NCBI GenBank assembly: GCA_034670405.1 | Contig: JAXDDX010000033.1 | Span: forward strand, 3,808,501 to 3,872,500 | Direction: 5' to 3' | From: Hoplostethus atlanticus | Lineage: Eukaryota; Chordata; Actinopteri; Trachichthyiformes; Trachichthyidae | DNA length: 64,000 nt | Part shown: positions 29,683-40,234 of the stretch, piece by piece | How positions within the stretch are numbered: the first letter of the stretch is position 1 | How the letters are laid out: each line of letters begins with the position of its first letter | Position numbers and translations under genes: made by a program | Notes under the pieces: model-generated | What the model was told of the DNA's origin: nothing | Seen by the model: only the letters and a program-made list of their open reading frames with translations | Databases searched by the model: none

Positions 29683-31339
29683 GGCAGGTAGACAAGCAGA
29701 CAGGTGTTCTTGCTGCCTCTCCCTCACAGATTCACCTACACGCAAATTGATGCATACACACACACACAATGTAAATCACATGCATGCACACACAAACAGA
29801 CACTAACATTAGAGCAGGAAGGAGGGGTGCCACAGTCTCCAGCTGGAGGGTGTCAGCTGAGGGGCAGAGCATCCTGCCCCTCCCCAAAAGATACCCCCCC
29901 CCCACCCCCCCCATCACCTCCGCCCCCAACCCTCTATCCCCACTACACCACCCCTTTTGTCTCTTTTCACATTGCTCCTGAAAGCAACGACCAAACACCA
30001 ATATTTTTCCCACTTCTTTAATCCTTTGCACTGAAAACACTTAATGATAGCAGATGCAGTCTGGGTAAAAGCGCGAGGGGCCGTGCACAGCCACAGGAGC
30101 TCATTGTTTCAGGCTACCAATAAAGGGGTTTCAGAGCCCCCGCAAGGCAAAAAGACTAAAGACAGCTCCTTTTCTTACGCCACCAAGCTATTCACTTGCG
30201 CCTCCAATGCCTCACTAGGCAGCAATGCTATGACAAATAGGTCGCTAATCCAATGGATTTGTCCAATTTGATCCCCTCCTGAGGCCGGCTTTAACATGTA
30301 AATGTGTAAATCTGATTCCAAAACTGATACTGTCTCTGGAAAAAGTCGCCATAACATGAACATCATAGGTCTAATACATGCTCAAATGGCACACAGGACT
30401 GACACAGTATTGATTTTGACTCACAAAGCATCCTGGGAATTAGCCCTTCTCAGCATCTGTACATGCACCTGACTGCTAAAAGGCACCGTCTGACCGGCCG
30501 CACCACAAATCTAATAATACAGCTGTACAGTGTCTAGTTTCCGGAGCCTTTAAAAACGGGGGCCCCCGCTGCCCGGGAGCCCATTAAGGCTCATTATGTG
30601 CCCATTATACACCTGGTGACCTCTGACCTCAGCAGCACAGTGCTCTGCTAATCAGCTCCCCGGGGACCTCGGCAGACGGACAGACGGGGCGAGCTCGGCG
30701 TTCATAATCACACTGCATGGATGCATTCATCAGCCTCACACAGACACCGGGTGTGGGGAGGAGATGACATGTGGCAAGATCACAATTTATATCTGCTATA
30801 GTTTATATTTGAAACAATGAGTATTCCCAGAAAGCAAAGTGGCAGTGAATCAAACCAGAATCAATATCACAAGCATCGGTGAAAATTACACTGAATCAAC
30901 ATTGACAATCTGGCATGGATTCAACATCTTTTGGACAGAACTGTAAAAAAGGCACAAAAAAATGCAAAGTTTCAGTTAAGTCAGTCATTTTTTGTTTGAT
31001 GTAACAATGAATCAGCGGCACCTTGCTATCTGGGTTGAGTTACAGCTACTGGAGAAAACAACACACTTCACAGATCACAGATAGCAAAGAGAAAAATAAG
31101 TGATTAGGTGTTTGAAGGGCAAACATTGCATCCTCACTGTGAAATTTCCGACACAAACAAATAACAACATTCAATTTACAGTCTGTGAAATGGAACAGAT
31201 CGTCGTTTTTAACTTACTTTTATTGCACTTTACTAACCAATTCTATCTTTTGGAGGCGAAGTAACTAACTGAACAGAGTACTGAATACTCATCGGGTTAC
31301 AATGTTAAGCAGGTAATGAGTCATCTATAACGGATTACC
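29683..31339. other. non-coding region with C/CA-rich start
   Basis: Short CA runs and a C-rich low-complexity stretch (29895-29930) are followed by unclassified sequence. No coding signal was found. Confidence 0.4.
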
Positions 31340-31592
31340 CAACTTTTACATGTCAGGGGCCCCCAGGTAGAGACACGTTAGACCGCTGACCCCCAATTTG
31401 TAAAGGTTTGGCCCAGGGGCCTCAATCTGAGATGCGTCTTGTCGTCTGTCTACGCTGTAGGTGGGGAGGCAACAGTGGAGAAAGTGAAACCTCTGATCAA
31501 TAGAGTCATTCTTATCCATTCTCTCATTGGACTGACTTCCAGTGAATGAGGGGACCCCCGGGGGGCCCTGGACCCCAGTTTGGGAACTGCTG
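31340..31592. mobile_element. hAT-like non-autonomous element, copy B
   Basis: GGTGGGGAGGCAACAGTGGA, then GAAAGTGAAACCTCTGAT, and the ending GGACCCCAGTTTGGGAACTG, match copy A at 124-352 in order. Its left end is more diverged than that of copy A. Confidence 0.6.
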
Positions 31593-32069
31593 GGTTACAG
31601 CCTAACCTCTCAACCCTGAAGACACTGTAGGTTGTCATACAAACAATCCCCATCAAATAAATGCATTTCGTCAAGGTTAGTAGTGAGTTGTATTATCACT
31701 GACACATTACTGACCAGCCTGCTATCACAAAGTTCTGCCCACCAGATTGAACAGAGTTAAATAGCCTAGATTTGAACCCTTGGCTATTTAAACATTTAGG
31801 TTAAGCCTTTTACAGCTGTGAGCTTAGAGGATTTTCTCTGAGGCTGACTTCATTTCCCATTTTCTTGGTAACTGACGTGGCAGCAGCCTAATTGTGCGTC
31901 AGATACAAGGACGTTTTGCACTTGATTGCCAAATTGCATTTTACTTAGCACTTTTTTTTGTTAGCCTCGTGTGCCAATATCTCCCACATACACTAACATG
32001 GTCACACTGAACTTCTCTTAGACCAGGTCAAGAGATCAGCCCGGTCTAAAACTAACTACAGTCATCCTA

Positions 32070-32690
32070 TGATACATTTCAGAATAATAGTACACTAATA
32101 TCACAGCAGACTATAAGTCTCTATAGGAATATTATCGTGATAGCATAGGAGATTTAAAAATGTTAAAGTACGATATGATCACTATAAACTCACTATAGGA
32201 ATATTATAGGAATATTGTAGTGATTTTCCATTAGGGGGATCAGAGACAGGTATTTCTATAACAAATACCAACAATTACAATAAGATCACCACAGACACAC
32301 TAGAAGTCCCTATAGTAAAACATATAGAATAGTATAGTGATTTTTCATGAGGGAGATCACAGAAAGAGGCACTTTAAGTAGACAGGAACAAGTGGAAGTG
32401 GAAAAAATCCCAACAATTACAATAAGATCACCATAAACTCTCAAATGAAACACCGAAGACACACAATAAGAATATTATAGGAATATTATAGCGATTTTTC
32501 ATTAGGGAGACCAAAGAGAGGCACTTTACTCAATAGAAACACGCTTTTAGTGACAACAAATACCACAAAGTAGGACACGGTCAATATAGACTGAATGTCG
32601 CTCCCTATAGTAGTATTATTGGAATATTATAGGACTATTATAGGAATATTATAGCGAGTTTTCATTAGGCAGCTGAGAGAGAGGCAGTTC
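32070..32690 (+). repeat. degenerate minisatellite, period about 115-170 bp, four or more units
   Basis: Units end with the recurrent motif ATTATAG(C/T)GATTTTTCATTAGGGAGA near 32215, 32335, 32488 and 32655. Most are followed by GAGAGGCA.TT and CAACAATTACAATAAGATCACCA-like blocks. Within units TATAGGAATATTATAGGAATAT repeats at 10-12 bp spacing. It lies directly upstream (transcript-downstream) of the candidate ankrd6 first exon. Confidence 0.75.
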
Positions 32691-32846
32691 AACTACACAC
32701 AAACAGGTTTAGTCCACATGCTTTGCGGTTTACCAGACTGGTACGCCTCCAATACGCAGTTAAAGAAACCAACTGATGCGACGAGAAAATCAGAAAAAAA
32801 GGAGACAGAATAAAAAAAAAGTAAATAAATAATAAAAAGGACAAAC

Positions 32847-33010
32847 CTCGAGCAGAAACGGCCACAGGTCTCGACTCGGACTCGGACGGTATTTAGTCCA
32901 ACCTAGATCCCATGAAACGAAACGTCCGCGCGAAGAAACCAGAAAGTGAAAACAGCCGCTTGTGTCGTCGCTCGCTCCTGCCGCCGCCTCCCTCTCGAGC
33001 CAATTTGCAT
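32847..33010 (-). promoter_or_regulatory. candidate first non-coding exon/promoter of ankrd6
   Basis: This stretch has a high local density of CpG (TCGACTCGGACTCGGACGG, GTCCGCGCG, GTCGTCGCTCGC) compared with its AT-rich surroundings. On the minus strand it ends in a plausible donor CTCGAG|GTTTGT at 32847/32846. Its orientation and position upstream of the leader exon fit a far-upstream 5' exon, as seen in mammalian ANKRD6. No transcript evidence is available, and the CpG-rich patch at 26845-26960 is an alternative. Confidence 0.35.
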
Positions 33011-33094
33011 TTCAATAGACCCACTGACAGACTGTGTCAGTGCGGAGACATGACAGGAAGACTCCAGTCCAAATGAACTGCATCTCAGTCCAAG

Positions 33095-33130
33095 TCCAGC
33101 TCCCTGCTGCTCCTCCTCCTCCTCCTCCCG
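33095..33130 (+). repeat. (CTC)n tract
   Basis: CTGCTCCTCCTCCTCCTCCTCC within the CpG-rich candidate promoter zone. Confidence 0.85.
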
Positions 33131-33429
33131 GGGACTTGGCTGCCTCTCTCCCTTCCTTTTCAGGGTTTGTTCATCATTAACTAAGACTGGACAACAACTC
33201 GGGGTTAGTCTCACTGGTGGTCTGTGGAGTTGGTTAAAACCGATCACTCCAGGGGTCCCAGGGGTTCCCCAGTAAAATTAGGATGAGTTCAATTTCACTG
33301 TTAGTTCACTTACTAGAAGTTGGCACAATAAGAGCCCCCCCCACAGTACAGGACAGACAGACAGACAACAAGGCTCCTGCAGAAAACCTTCATCAAATGG
33401 GTTCTGGGGTCTGTATATAGACCTGTATA

Positions 33430-33640
33430 AGGTTCGACTGATACAGGATATTTTTGTATTGAAGCTGCCAGTAGCCAGTAGCCAGTATTTTGTGCCAATA
33501 TTCAATGTTTTTTCCATTTCCATGCCAAAAAATAACAAGTATTCAGCGGTTCTCACAGAATAGTATTCTTGTCGGGTGGGGAAGCCTCTGAAACAGCATT
33601 TAGACCATGATGGGACACTAAAACTCTCCATCGAAACCAG
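33430..33640. repeat. dispersed repeat family C, copy 2
   Basis: CATGCCAAAAAATAACAAGT, then GTATTCAG and CCTCTGAAACAGC...GGGACACTAAAACTCTCCA, match 5026-5150. It contains a short tandem GCCAGTA (33465-33487). Confidence 0.6.
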
Positions 33641-33714
33641 ACTAATGAAATTAAATTCTTTAGGGTTGGCAGCTCTTAATGCCTTTAAATAAAGAATTAA
33701 TGTACAAAAACAAA

Positions 33715-33840
33715 AATGTCATCAACATAATGGAGGGTGAGGTCTCTTAAAGTCTCTCATTATTGCTGTGAGGACATGGAGGGACTTGAGCATGACCTGA
33801 ATGTGATGGACGAGCACCTTTTCCACCGTGGACCACGATT
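33715..33840. repeat. dispersed repeat family G, copy 1
   Basis: TAATGGAGGGTGAGGTCTCTT, ATTATTGCTG, GGACATGG and GACTTGAGCA...CACCTTTT occur in the same order at 35732-35860. Confidence 0.55.
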
Positions 33841-33899
33841 CCTCGCTTGAAAAACAAGTGTATGTAAACTATAGGGGATCCAGGCTAAAAAAGTCCTAT

Positions 33900-34205
33900 T
33901 GTCTATCAAGGACTTCAAATCAAATCAACTCAAATCACATTTATTTGTACAGCCCTTAATCAGTTCCAGTCTCTCAGGGCTTCACAGTGCCCAACATGTG
34001 AAACAGTAAATGGTTAGTTCACGACATCACCCAGCTTTGGACCCTCACAGAGGACGAGGAAAAACTCCCAAAAAAACCTTTTAGGGAAAAATAGGAAGAA
34101 ACCTCGGGAGGGGCTACTCAGAGAGGGAGGGGCTACTCAGAGAGGGCGGGGCTACTCAGAGAGGGATCCCCCTCCCAGGACGGTTGGCTGCAATAGATGC
34201 TGAGT
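33900..34205 (+). mobile_element. teleost interspersed repeat with a 23-bp tandem core
   Basis: The elements CATTTATTTGTACAGC, GGAAAAACTCCC(A)7CCTTT, GGAAGAAACCTCGGGAGGGG, GATCCCCCTCCCAGGACGG and GCAATAGATG follow the pattern of an abundant fish repeat. GGGGCTACTCAGAGAGGG is repeated three times at 34110-34165. Confidence 0.65.
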
Positions 34206-35700
34206 TTGGTCCAGCAGCGTATACACAATGCATAACAGTTTATTATGGTGGGACATCCAGATACGCTGCCATTCTTCAAAAAGCACCATCATTTGTGTCA
34301 GCTTGCTGCTGTCCATCATTTTGTGAGACTGTCACTTTCACATGACGGATATCTCATTGTGAAATCAAACTCCTCGAGAGATATCAGGCGTCATTCGGCG
34401 TGTTTATTGTACACAGCGTTCGTCACTAAAGGGTTGGGGACATCTGAGCGCGTCCATCCGTTCTCTGGCGTCTACCTGCCCCCGAGCTGTGGAGACCCGA
34501 GTGGGGCCCCGTCCCGGGAAGAAGGGCGTGTCCCCTCCCTCGTCTCTTTGTGCTCCCCTTCATCTGCTGTCAGTTTAAGACAACAGCTTTCCCACAGAAC
34601 GGAATTTGATATTGGAGCGTACTGTATGCCGTGAGACTGTCAATTAACAGGCCTGTGGTGAATCATCCACAAACACAATGTCACAATGAAATTCACCTGG
34701 CTAGTTCATTCTCCATATAAATCCCACTGCATTTGCTTCCTGGAAAACAACGTATCTTTAGTGGTTACTTCAACCAATAATACATCACAGATTTTTTGAA
34801 CCCTCCCATCAAACCTGCAAGTTAACATCCTTCAAAGTGACATGAGTGGCAGCCTGGTGTGGTGGTGCATTTGTGGCTGTTGACCCCCGAGAGCCCCGTT
34901 TCCTTTTTCCTAACCCACATCAAACCACACTATGTTTGCGGCCTGGTGGCTGGACGTTATTCATTTTGAAGAATCTGAATTTTGACAGTGTTTTTGAACT
35001 TTTGAACACTTTCGAACCTTGTGTTTTGCCCCCCCCAATAACCCGTTTCACCTGGAAATACGTCCAAAAAAACGGAAACAAGACACCATCGATGCCATGC
35101 CATTTCCTTGTGACTGTGGAGAAATGATTGTCTCACCCAATGAGTCAGAGGAACGGGACCCATTCCAACGTGTGCTCCACTAACCTAAGGGCTTGTTTCT
35201 GATGCAACCACAAAGCAAAAGACCCCAGACTGGATAACTTAATGAAGTGTCAAAGAGCAAAACCTCTCTCACACGTATAAGGTGCCACCAGTGTGGATTT
35301 CACAGTGAGAGAATGAAGCGATGAAAAAAAGGAAACAAAAAAATGAAGATCCTGAAAATGTATTGAGAAAAAAAAAAAGCTTTATTGCCTTTCACTAAAG
35401 TGCAGCTGTAATAACTGAGGGAATATAAAATATCCAAGTTCCTGGATGAGAGCGAAAGGCTGCTGTAGCTGTCCCTCTGCATTCCTCACGTTCCTCCCTC
35501 CCTATAAATTCAATGCCTGTCAAATTTATCCTCTTCTTTAGGTTTAATGTTTAAGGCTCGTTGGGAAATCCCACGCCCGGCAACATCAAGTTTCTAATGC
35601 AGATTCCACTGATTTGATGGATAAATCCATCAGAATAAGGCGAACACAGTCTCAATACCATATTCAGTGACTTCCCATGATGCAATCCCAGCATTCCTGT
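34206..35700. other. intergenic, nothing recognised
   Basis: Open frames such as that at 34245-34634 lack splice-supported or recognisable protein content. The A-rich tracts at 35320-35380 are simple sequence. Confidence 0.4.
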
Positions 35701-35702
35701 TG

Positions 35703-35733
35703 GGTGGGGGGGGGGTGGGGGGGGGCGGGGGGT
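35703..35733 (+). repeat. G-run low-complexity tract
   Basis: GTGGGGGGGGGGTGGGGGGGG then GCGGGGGG, with G-quadruplex potential. Confidence 0.9.
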
Positions 35734-35860
35734 AATGGAGTGAGTGAGGTCTCTTCATTATTGCTGCAATGGACATGGTCCTAACAGGGGAGAGGAGGGG
35801 CTTGAGCACCTGATGCACCTTTTTCGCTGGAAAATGGTGCAAAAGGGACAGAAATGCTCT
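35734..35860. repeat. dispersed repeat family G, copy 2
   Basis: It matches 33715-33840 in order (GTGAGGTCTCTT, CATTATTGCTG, GGACATGG, GGGGCTTGAGCA, GCACCTTTTTC). Confidence 0.55.
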
Positions 35861-37179
35861 ACAGCTACTCACTCTGTTTTGACCAGACAGGAAAAAAAAG
35901 AGGTGTGGCAAAAAAAAACAAATCTCCTCAAATGCAATTTGAGAGGAGGAGCACATACTTAGGGAGCCTTTGTGGTTTAGTCCTGGAGATTTGGGAGACC
36001 ATTGAAACCTGAGCTCTCCTCACAAACTCTGATCCACATATCCGTGTGGCTGCTGCCAAAAGCCAAACTGGAATCTTCTGACCTGGAACTGAGACGTAAA
36101 CCCCCCGAGTCAGTTCATGTCAAGCAGCTTTAGTTCAGTCATAGCAACCTTGCTGAGGTAAATATGCTTTGCTTTGCCCAATTCAGTGGCTTTGACCTTT
36201 GATGTTCACGAGAGCTCCTTAACAAAAGTGGGGAAGCCATTTGCCTGCAGTACGTTTCTCTAGTCTTGTCTCAAATGCCAGAGAAGAAATCTGATTCTGC
36301 ATTACCGCATGAACCTTTCCCTCTTGAGTTTTGCCAGAGGAAACGTCTGCGGTGATCTCTGTGAATTGCCAGCAAGTATAAATAACCTCCACCTTTTGGA
36401 ATGTGATCACACGTCTGTAGTGTTGGTCAATACTCTTTCACCAGTTTAGAGAAAGCGTGAAACTTGAGGAAAGCAAACAAGCCACACATCATTATTTGAT
36501 ACCCAGGGCGTGTGTGCCACAGATACACTACGAGTAAAGATGGTTTAGCTGTAAAAAGTCTTAAAGTTTGACACCTAACACACATTTATGTTACTTTTCC
36601 TTTCAACGCAAGAAGTTGTGTTTAAATTAACCTGTCTTTTTTTTTCACAGTGCGCTTTATTTCTCTTTGACCAGCAACCACAGAGTATAAGATGTAAACT
36701 CAACTATGTCCAATATTTTCTGGACAAGTTTTGTTTTTTCCTCACCTGCAGGTTGATCAATGTTTCAACTTGTATTGTTTTACCATGTCTGCGTGTTCCT
36801 GTGCAAATGAAGAAATACTAAACTAAACCAAGTCTCCTTCATCAGATCCATTCGCCTATAATTAATGTGAGAAGTGACTGAGAGCATAAAACAATTGACA
36901 ACACTTCCTAGGGAAAGACAATATTCCATAATGTGATCAGCCTTCAAGAGTTTGGTGGCCATATAGCACCACCGTGTGGTGAGAACCCTGAATAACACCA
37001 GTGATATAGATTGACTGTCTTGCCTGCAGCAACTAAGCACTCACTCATTGTATTACACAATAATAAATCATTCCAAAATAAGATATCCACTGTTTGAAGA
37101 GAGCGACACGTATTCATATAAAATTATTGCTAGTGCAAAGTTAAAACAAATGATGGTACAATTCAAACCATAGTAGGTA

Positions 37180-38960
37180 ATAGGGGGGGTATTGTACTCA
37201 TTTTGGGCTATTTAAACTGTTCCTGGGGGTCTTTACAAGACGTTTGTGAAGTCTATATAAAAAAAAAATCCTAAAACCAGCTTCTGTGGTGTGTGTTTCA
37301 GTCTCTCATTTTCTCCATTGTAAAGAACAGGCTGTTTTGAGGGCGTGTAGGTTGTAATGAGCACTGCTCTGATTGGCCGCCTCACGCTGAGGCGGCCAAT
37401 CAGAGCAGTGCTCATTACAATGGCCTGGCGGAGGCGGAGAGCAGAGCGCCCATGCTGCTCAAGGTAAACAAATAAACTTGATGCAGAAATCTACCATAAC
37501 CATGGCGGCCGCTCCAGAACCAACACTGAGACCGGACATGTTTGAGCCGGAGTCTGACCCAGAATGGGAAGAGGCAGCTGAGGCGGTTCCACTTAGTTTC
37601 TCAATGATAACAATTCTGTGTAATATTGTACTTTTGTGCCTTGTGTTTGTGTATGTGGGTGTGTGAGCAACACTCTCTGCTGTAGCCGGTCTGTTTATGG
37701 CTCATGTCCATAAGCTTATTGAATACAACTTGCAGACAAGCTAGGATTGACAATTTTGTTGAGCTAGTTAACCAATATATTATTGGATGCAATCTATTTG
37801 CATCGAAACAGCGCAGCCAAACAACCAAACGCGATTGTACTAATGGTGGCTAAAGTTTACCAAGCCTGACGTTCGACAGACTTATAAAACAGATACTGGT
37901 CCAAACAAATAACTTAAAGATGAGTCCTGACTCCAACCAATAACTTTACTTTTACTTTACTTTACTTTTAATGACTCCAGCTTTAGTTTTCTTACTTCTT
38001 CCACGCCCAACAAGCCCGTGGCTAGCCCCGCTAGCCCGTTAGCTAACCAGCAGTGAATATACTAACCAGACTAATTTGGTAAATTAAATCAAAACATGGT
38101 GACACTTACAGATTCCAATTTTGCAGATAGGTCATGTACCTTATGAACTGCTCCATCTTTAAGCTTCAATTTAGATGCTAATCCTGCCATTGCTCAAGCA
38201 GTCTGAGGACTGATCATCACACACAGAAAAAACTGTAGCCGTTGCCGTTAAAAATAAAATTAATCCTCTGTCCTGCATTTTCGCGTGTTGGGAGACTGTG
38301 CAGGGATCTATGTTGCTGCCTGCATCCTACAAAATAATAACTGGAGAGTTGATATATCTCCGTAGATATGTTTTTAGCTTCACTCGTAGCAAAGTAATGG
38401 TGCATTCTAGTGTACTCGGAAAAAACGGCGTCCGAATGTGATATGCGCCGATTCTCTTCACTAATGGCGCTGTAGTAGTTGATGTTGAGTTTAGATGCTT
38501 GTAACATTCTGAGACGTACCATACAAACATGAGTTTGCTGCGGGCGATTATGTTTTCCCGAGCAGATGCACTGGAACACATTTAGATTGGAAGTTAGGAA
38601 TACCGACTCGGAATTATCGATTTCCGAGTACAATGGAATGCACCATAAGCAACGGCTTGCGGCACTACCGTGCCGTGCATTTTGCGACGACGTAAATGGG
38701 ATTGGTTGTTCAACTGGGCGTGGGCATGCTTTGAGAGGGGCTGGATTTGCACCTTATGATGTCCAAAAGAACCATTTTCTGAAACGGGCTGTTTTTCTCC
38801 TATCTTTGGCACCGTTTTGGGAAAAAGGAAAATACAGAAAAACGGGTTGACTTCCAGATTTCAAATTTTCTCAGCTGCTTAGGGAAGTAATTTCCTGTGG
38901 AACATGTATAAGTGCCAGGAATAAACCGTTTTCCATAATATGGGTCCTTGGCAATGTGAC
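37180..38960. mobile_element. probable composite non-autonomous DNA transposon region
   Basis: It begins with GGGGGGGTATTGTACTCATT and TTGGGCTATTTAAAC and continues through a perfect long hairpin and a short frame at 37499-37666 (MAAAPEPTLRPDMFEPESDP). Towards 38760-38950 it has TTCTGAAACGGGCTGTTTTTC and CCATAATATGGGTCC, motifs of widespread fish repeats. Terminal repeats and target duplications were not found, so the boundaries are guesses. The short frame may be the remnant of a transposon-associated gene; no function is assigned. Confidence 0.35.
37352..37420. repeat. perfect 33-bp-arm hairpin with 3-nt spacer
   Basis: The arm 37352-37384 (TTGTAATGAGCACTGCTCTG then ATTGGCCGCCTCA) is exactly the reverse complement of 37388-37420, separated by CGC. 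Each arm holds an ATTGG/CCAAT core. No mismatch was seen in 33 pairs. Confidence 0.97.
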
Positions 38961-39780
38961 AGACTGGACCTCCTACATTTTAGACAGTAAAACACCAGGT
39001 AATGATTTTTCCTCCGAAATGGACATGCAGCTTTTCATTCCTGGGAATGCTTGGGTTGTAACCTAACTGTATCTAGCGCTGAAAATATGGGCTTGATTAT
39101 TTTAGAAAGGATATGTCCAGGGTCCAGTGTTGTTACTGTTCTGCCTGTGAGGACTTCATGTGCTGGTGGGAAGGTCCAACTGCTGCTAAATAGCGTTGCA
39201 TTCATGTGCTATTTTGTTTCGGAAAATTGTTGCGATAAACAAAGAAACATCCTGACGTCCTGAAAAAGATGATGTGGATTTGGCTAACAAGCTAATTCAA
39301 CTTCATATAAAGAAATGTTAGTTATGATGGTTAGTCTGGCTAACTACAAACATGTAATAAAGGTGTACATGACACAAAATTAGACATTTCCACCATGTGG
39401 ATAAGGTTAAAAGTTATCATTGTGTCATAACTCAGAAAATCAAGTAGGAACATTTTCTGACTTTGTATGTTGTTCATGTGAAATTCATTTTTCTAATCTA
39501 TTAAATAGCACGGGAATGCAAGGTCAGTCTTCACATTCATTCAATACATTTTGACAATTTTTTCAATAACTTTTGATAGTTATCCTTTTAACTAAACTAC
39601 ATTCATTTGCAAAAAAAATCACAAAGACCCATACTCTCATCCTGAGCCATATACAGGACCTTAAAGACCAGACACTGTAGATGTGGGTTCAGACATCCCT
39701 GAGGTTTCACAGTAGTACAGAAACCAGCAGATGTCAGCAGAACGCCACGCAGCGTTCAGCAATCTGTCACACTCCTGTCC
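38961..39780. other. intergenic, nothing recognised
   Basis: AT-rich sequence without coding or repeat signatures that I can name. Confidence 0.4.
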
Positions 39781-39794
39781 TCCTGTCCATTTCA

Positions 39795-39992
39795 TTCATT
39801 TCATTGAATGCATTTAACTGAAGCTCTTATCCAGAGCCACTTACAGGGGGTCAGGGGTTCAGCGTCACGCTCAAGGACACTTTGTCAGGACACATGGTTG
39901 TTGATGGACACACATTGGCTGCTGTGGGGATCAAACCTGCGATCTTTCAGTGATGGAACAGTCTCTCAAACCGCAAGGCCACCGTCTACACA
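39795..39992 (-). mobile_element. tRNA-derived SINE
   Basis: The minus strand reads GGTGGCCTTGCGGTTTGAGA (A-box-like), then CGCAGGTTTGATCCCC (B-box) and the tail GGCTCTGGATAAGAGCTTCA followed by GTTAAATGCATT. The tail matches the CTTTGGATAAAAGCGTCTGC family of fish SINEs. Confidence 0.75.
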
Positions 39993-40196
39993 TCTGCTGC
40001 CTTCGCCAATGTAAAGCATGTGACAGAACTATCTCTTGTGTTATTGAACTCAATTTTTTTAACAGAATTATTTTGCTAACGTGAAAGTCTACATGCACAC
40101 TAAACATGTTGAATAACACTCTTCTATCCAAACCATCTCACCAATTTCCCTTTTCTCTTTCACTCCAGCATCTGATGAGGTTTGTAAAATCCTCAG

Positions 40197-40197
40197 T

Positions 40198-40231
<34 letters not shown>
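40197..40231 (+). repeat. (GT)17 microsatellite
   Basis: GT repeat with one interruption near its start. Confidence 0.9.

Positions 40232-40234
<3 letters not shown>

Noticed and set aside
34245..34634. 129-residue plus-strand frame as a gene
   Set aside because: No recognisable domain, no splice partners and composition like surrounding intergenic DNA.
39795..39992. A functional tRNA gene on the minus strand
   Set aside because: The box motifs are followed by the typical fish SINE tail, and stem pairing is poor.
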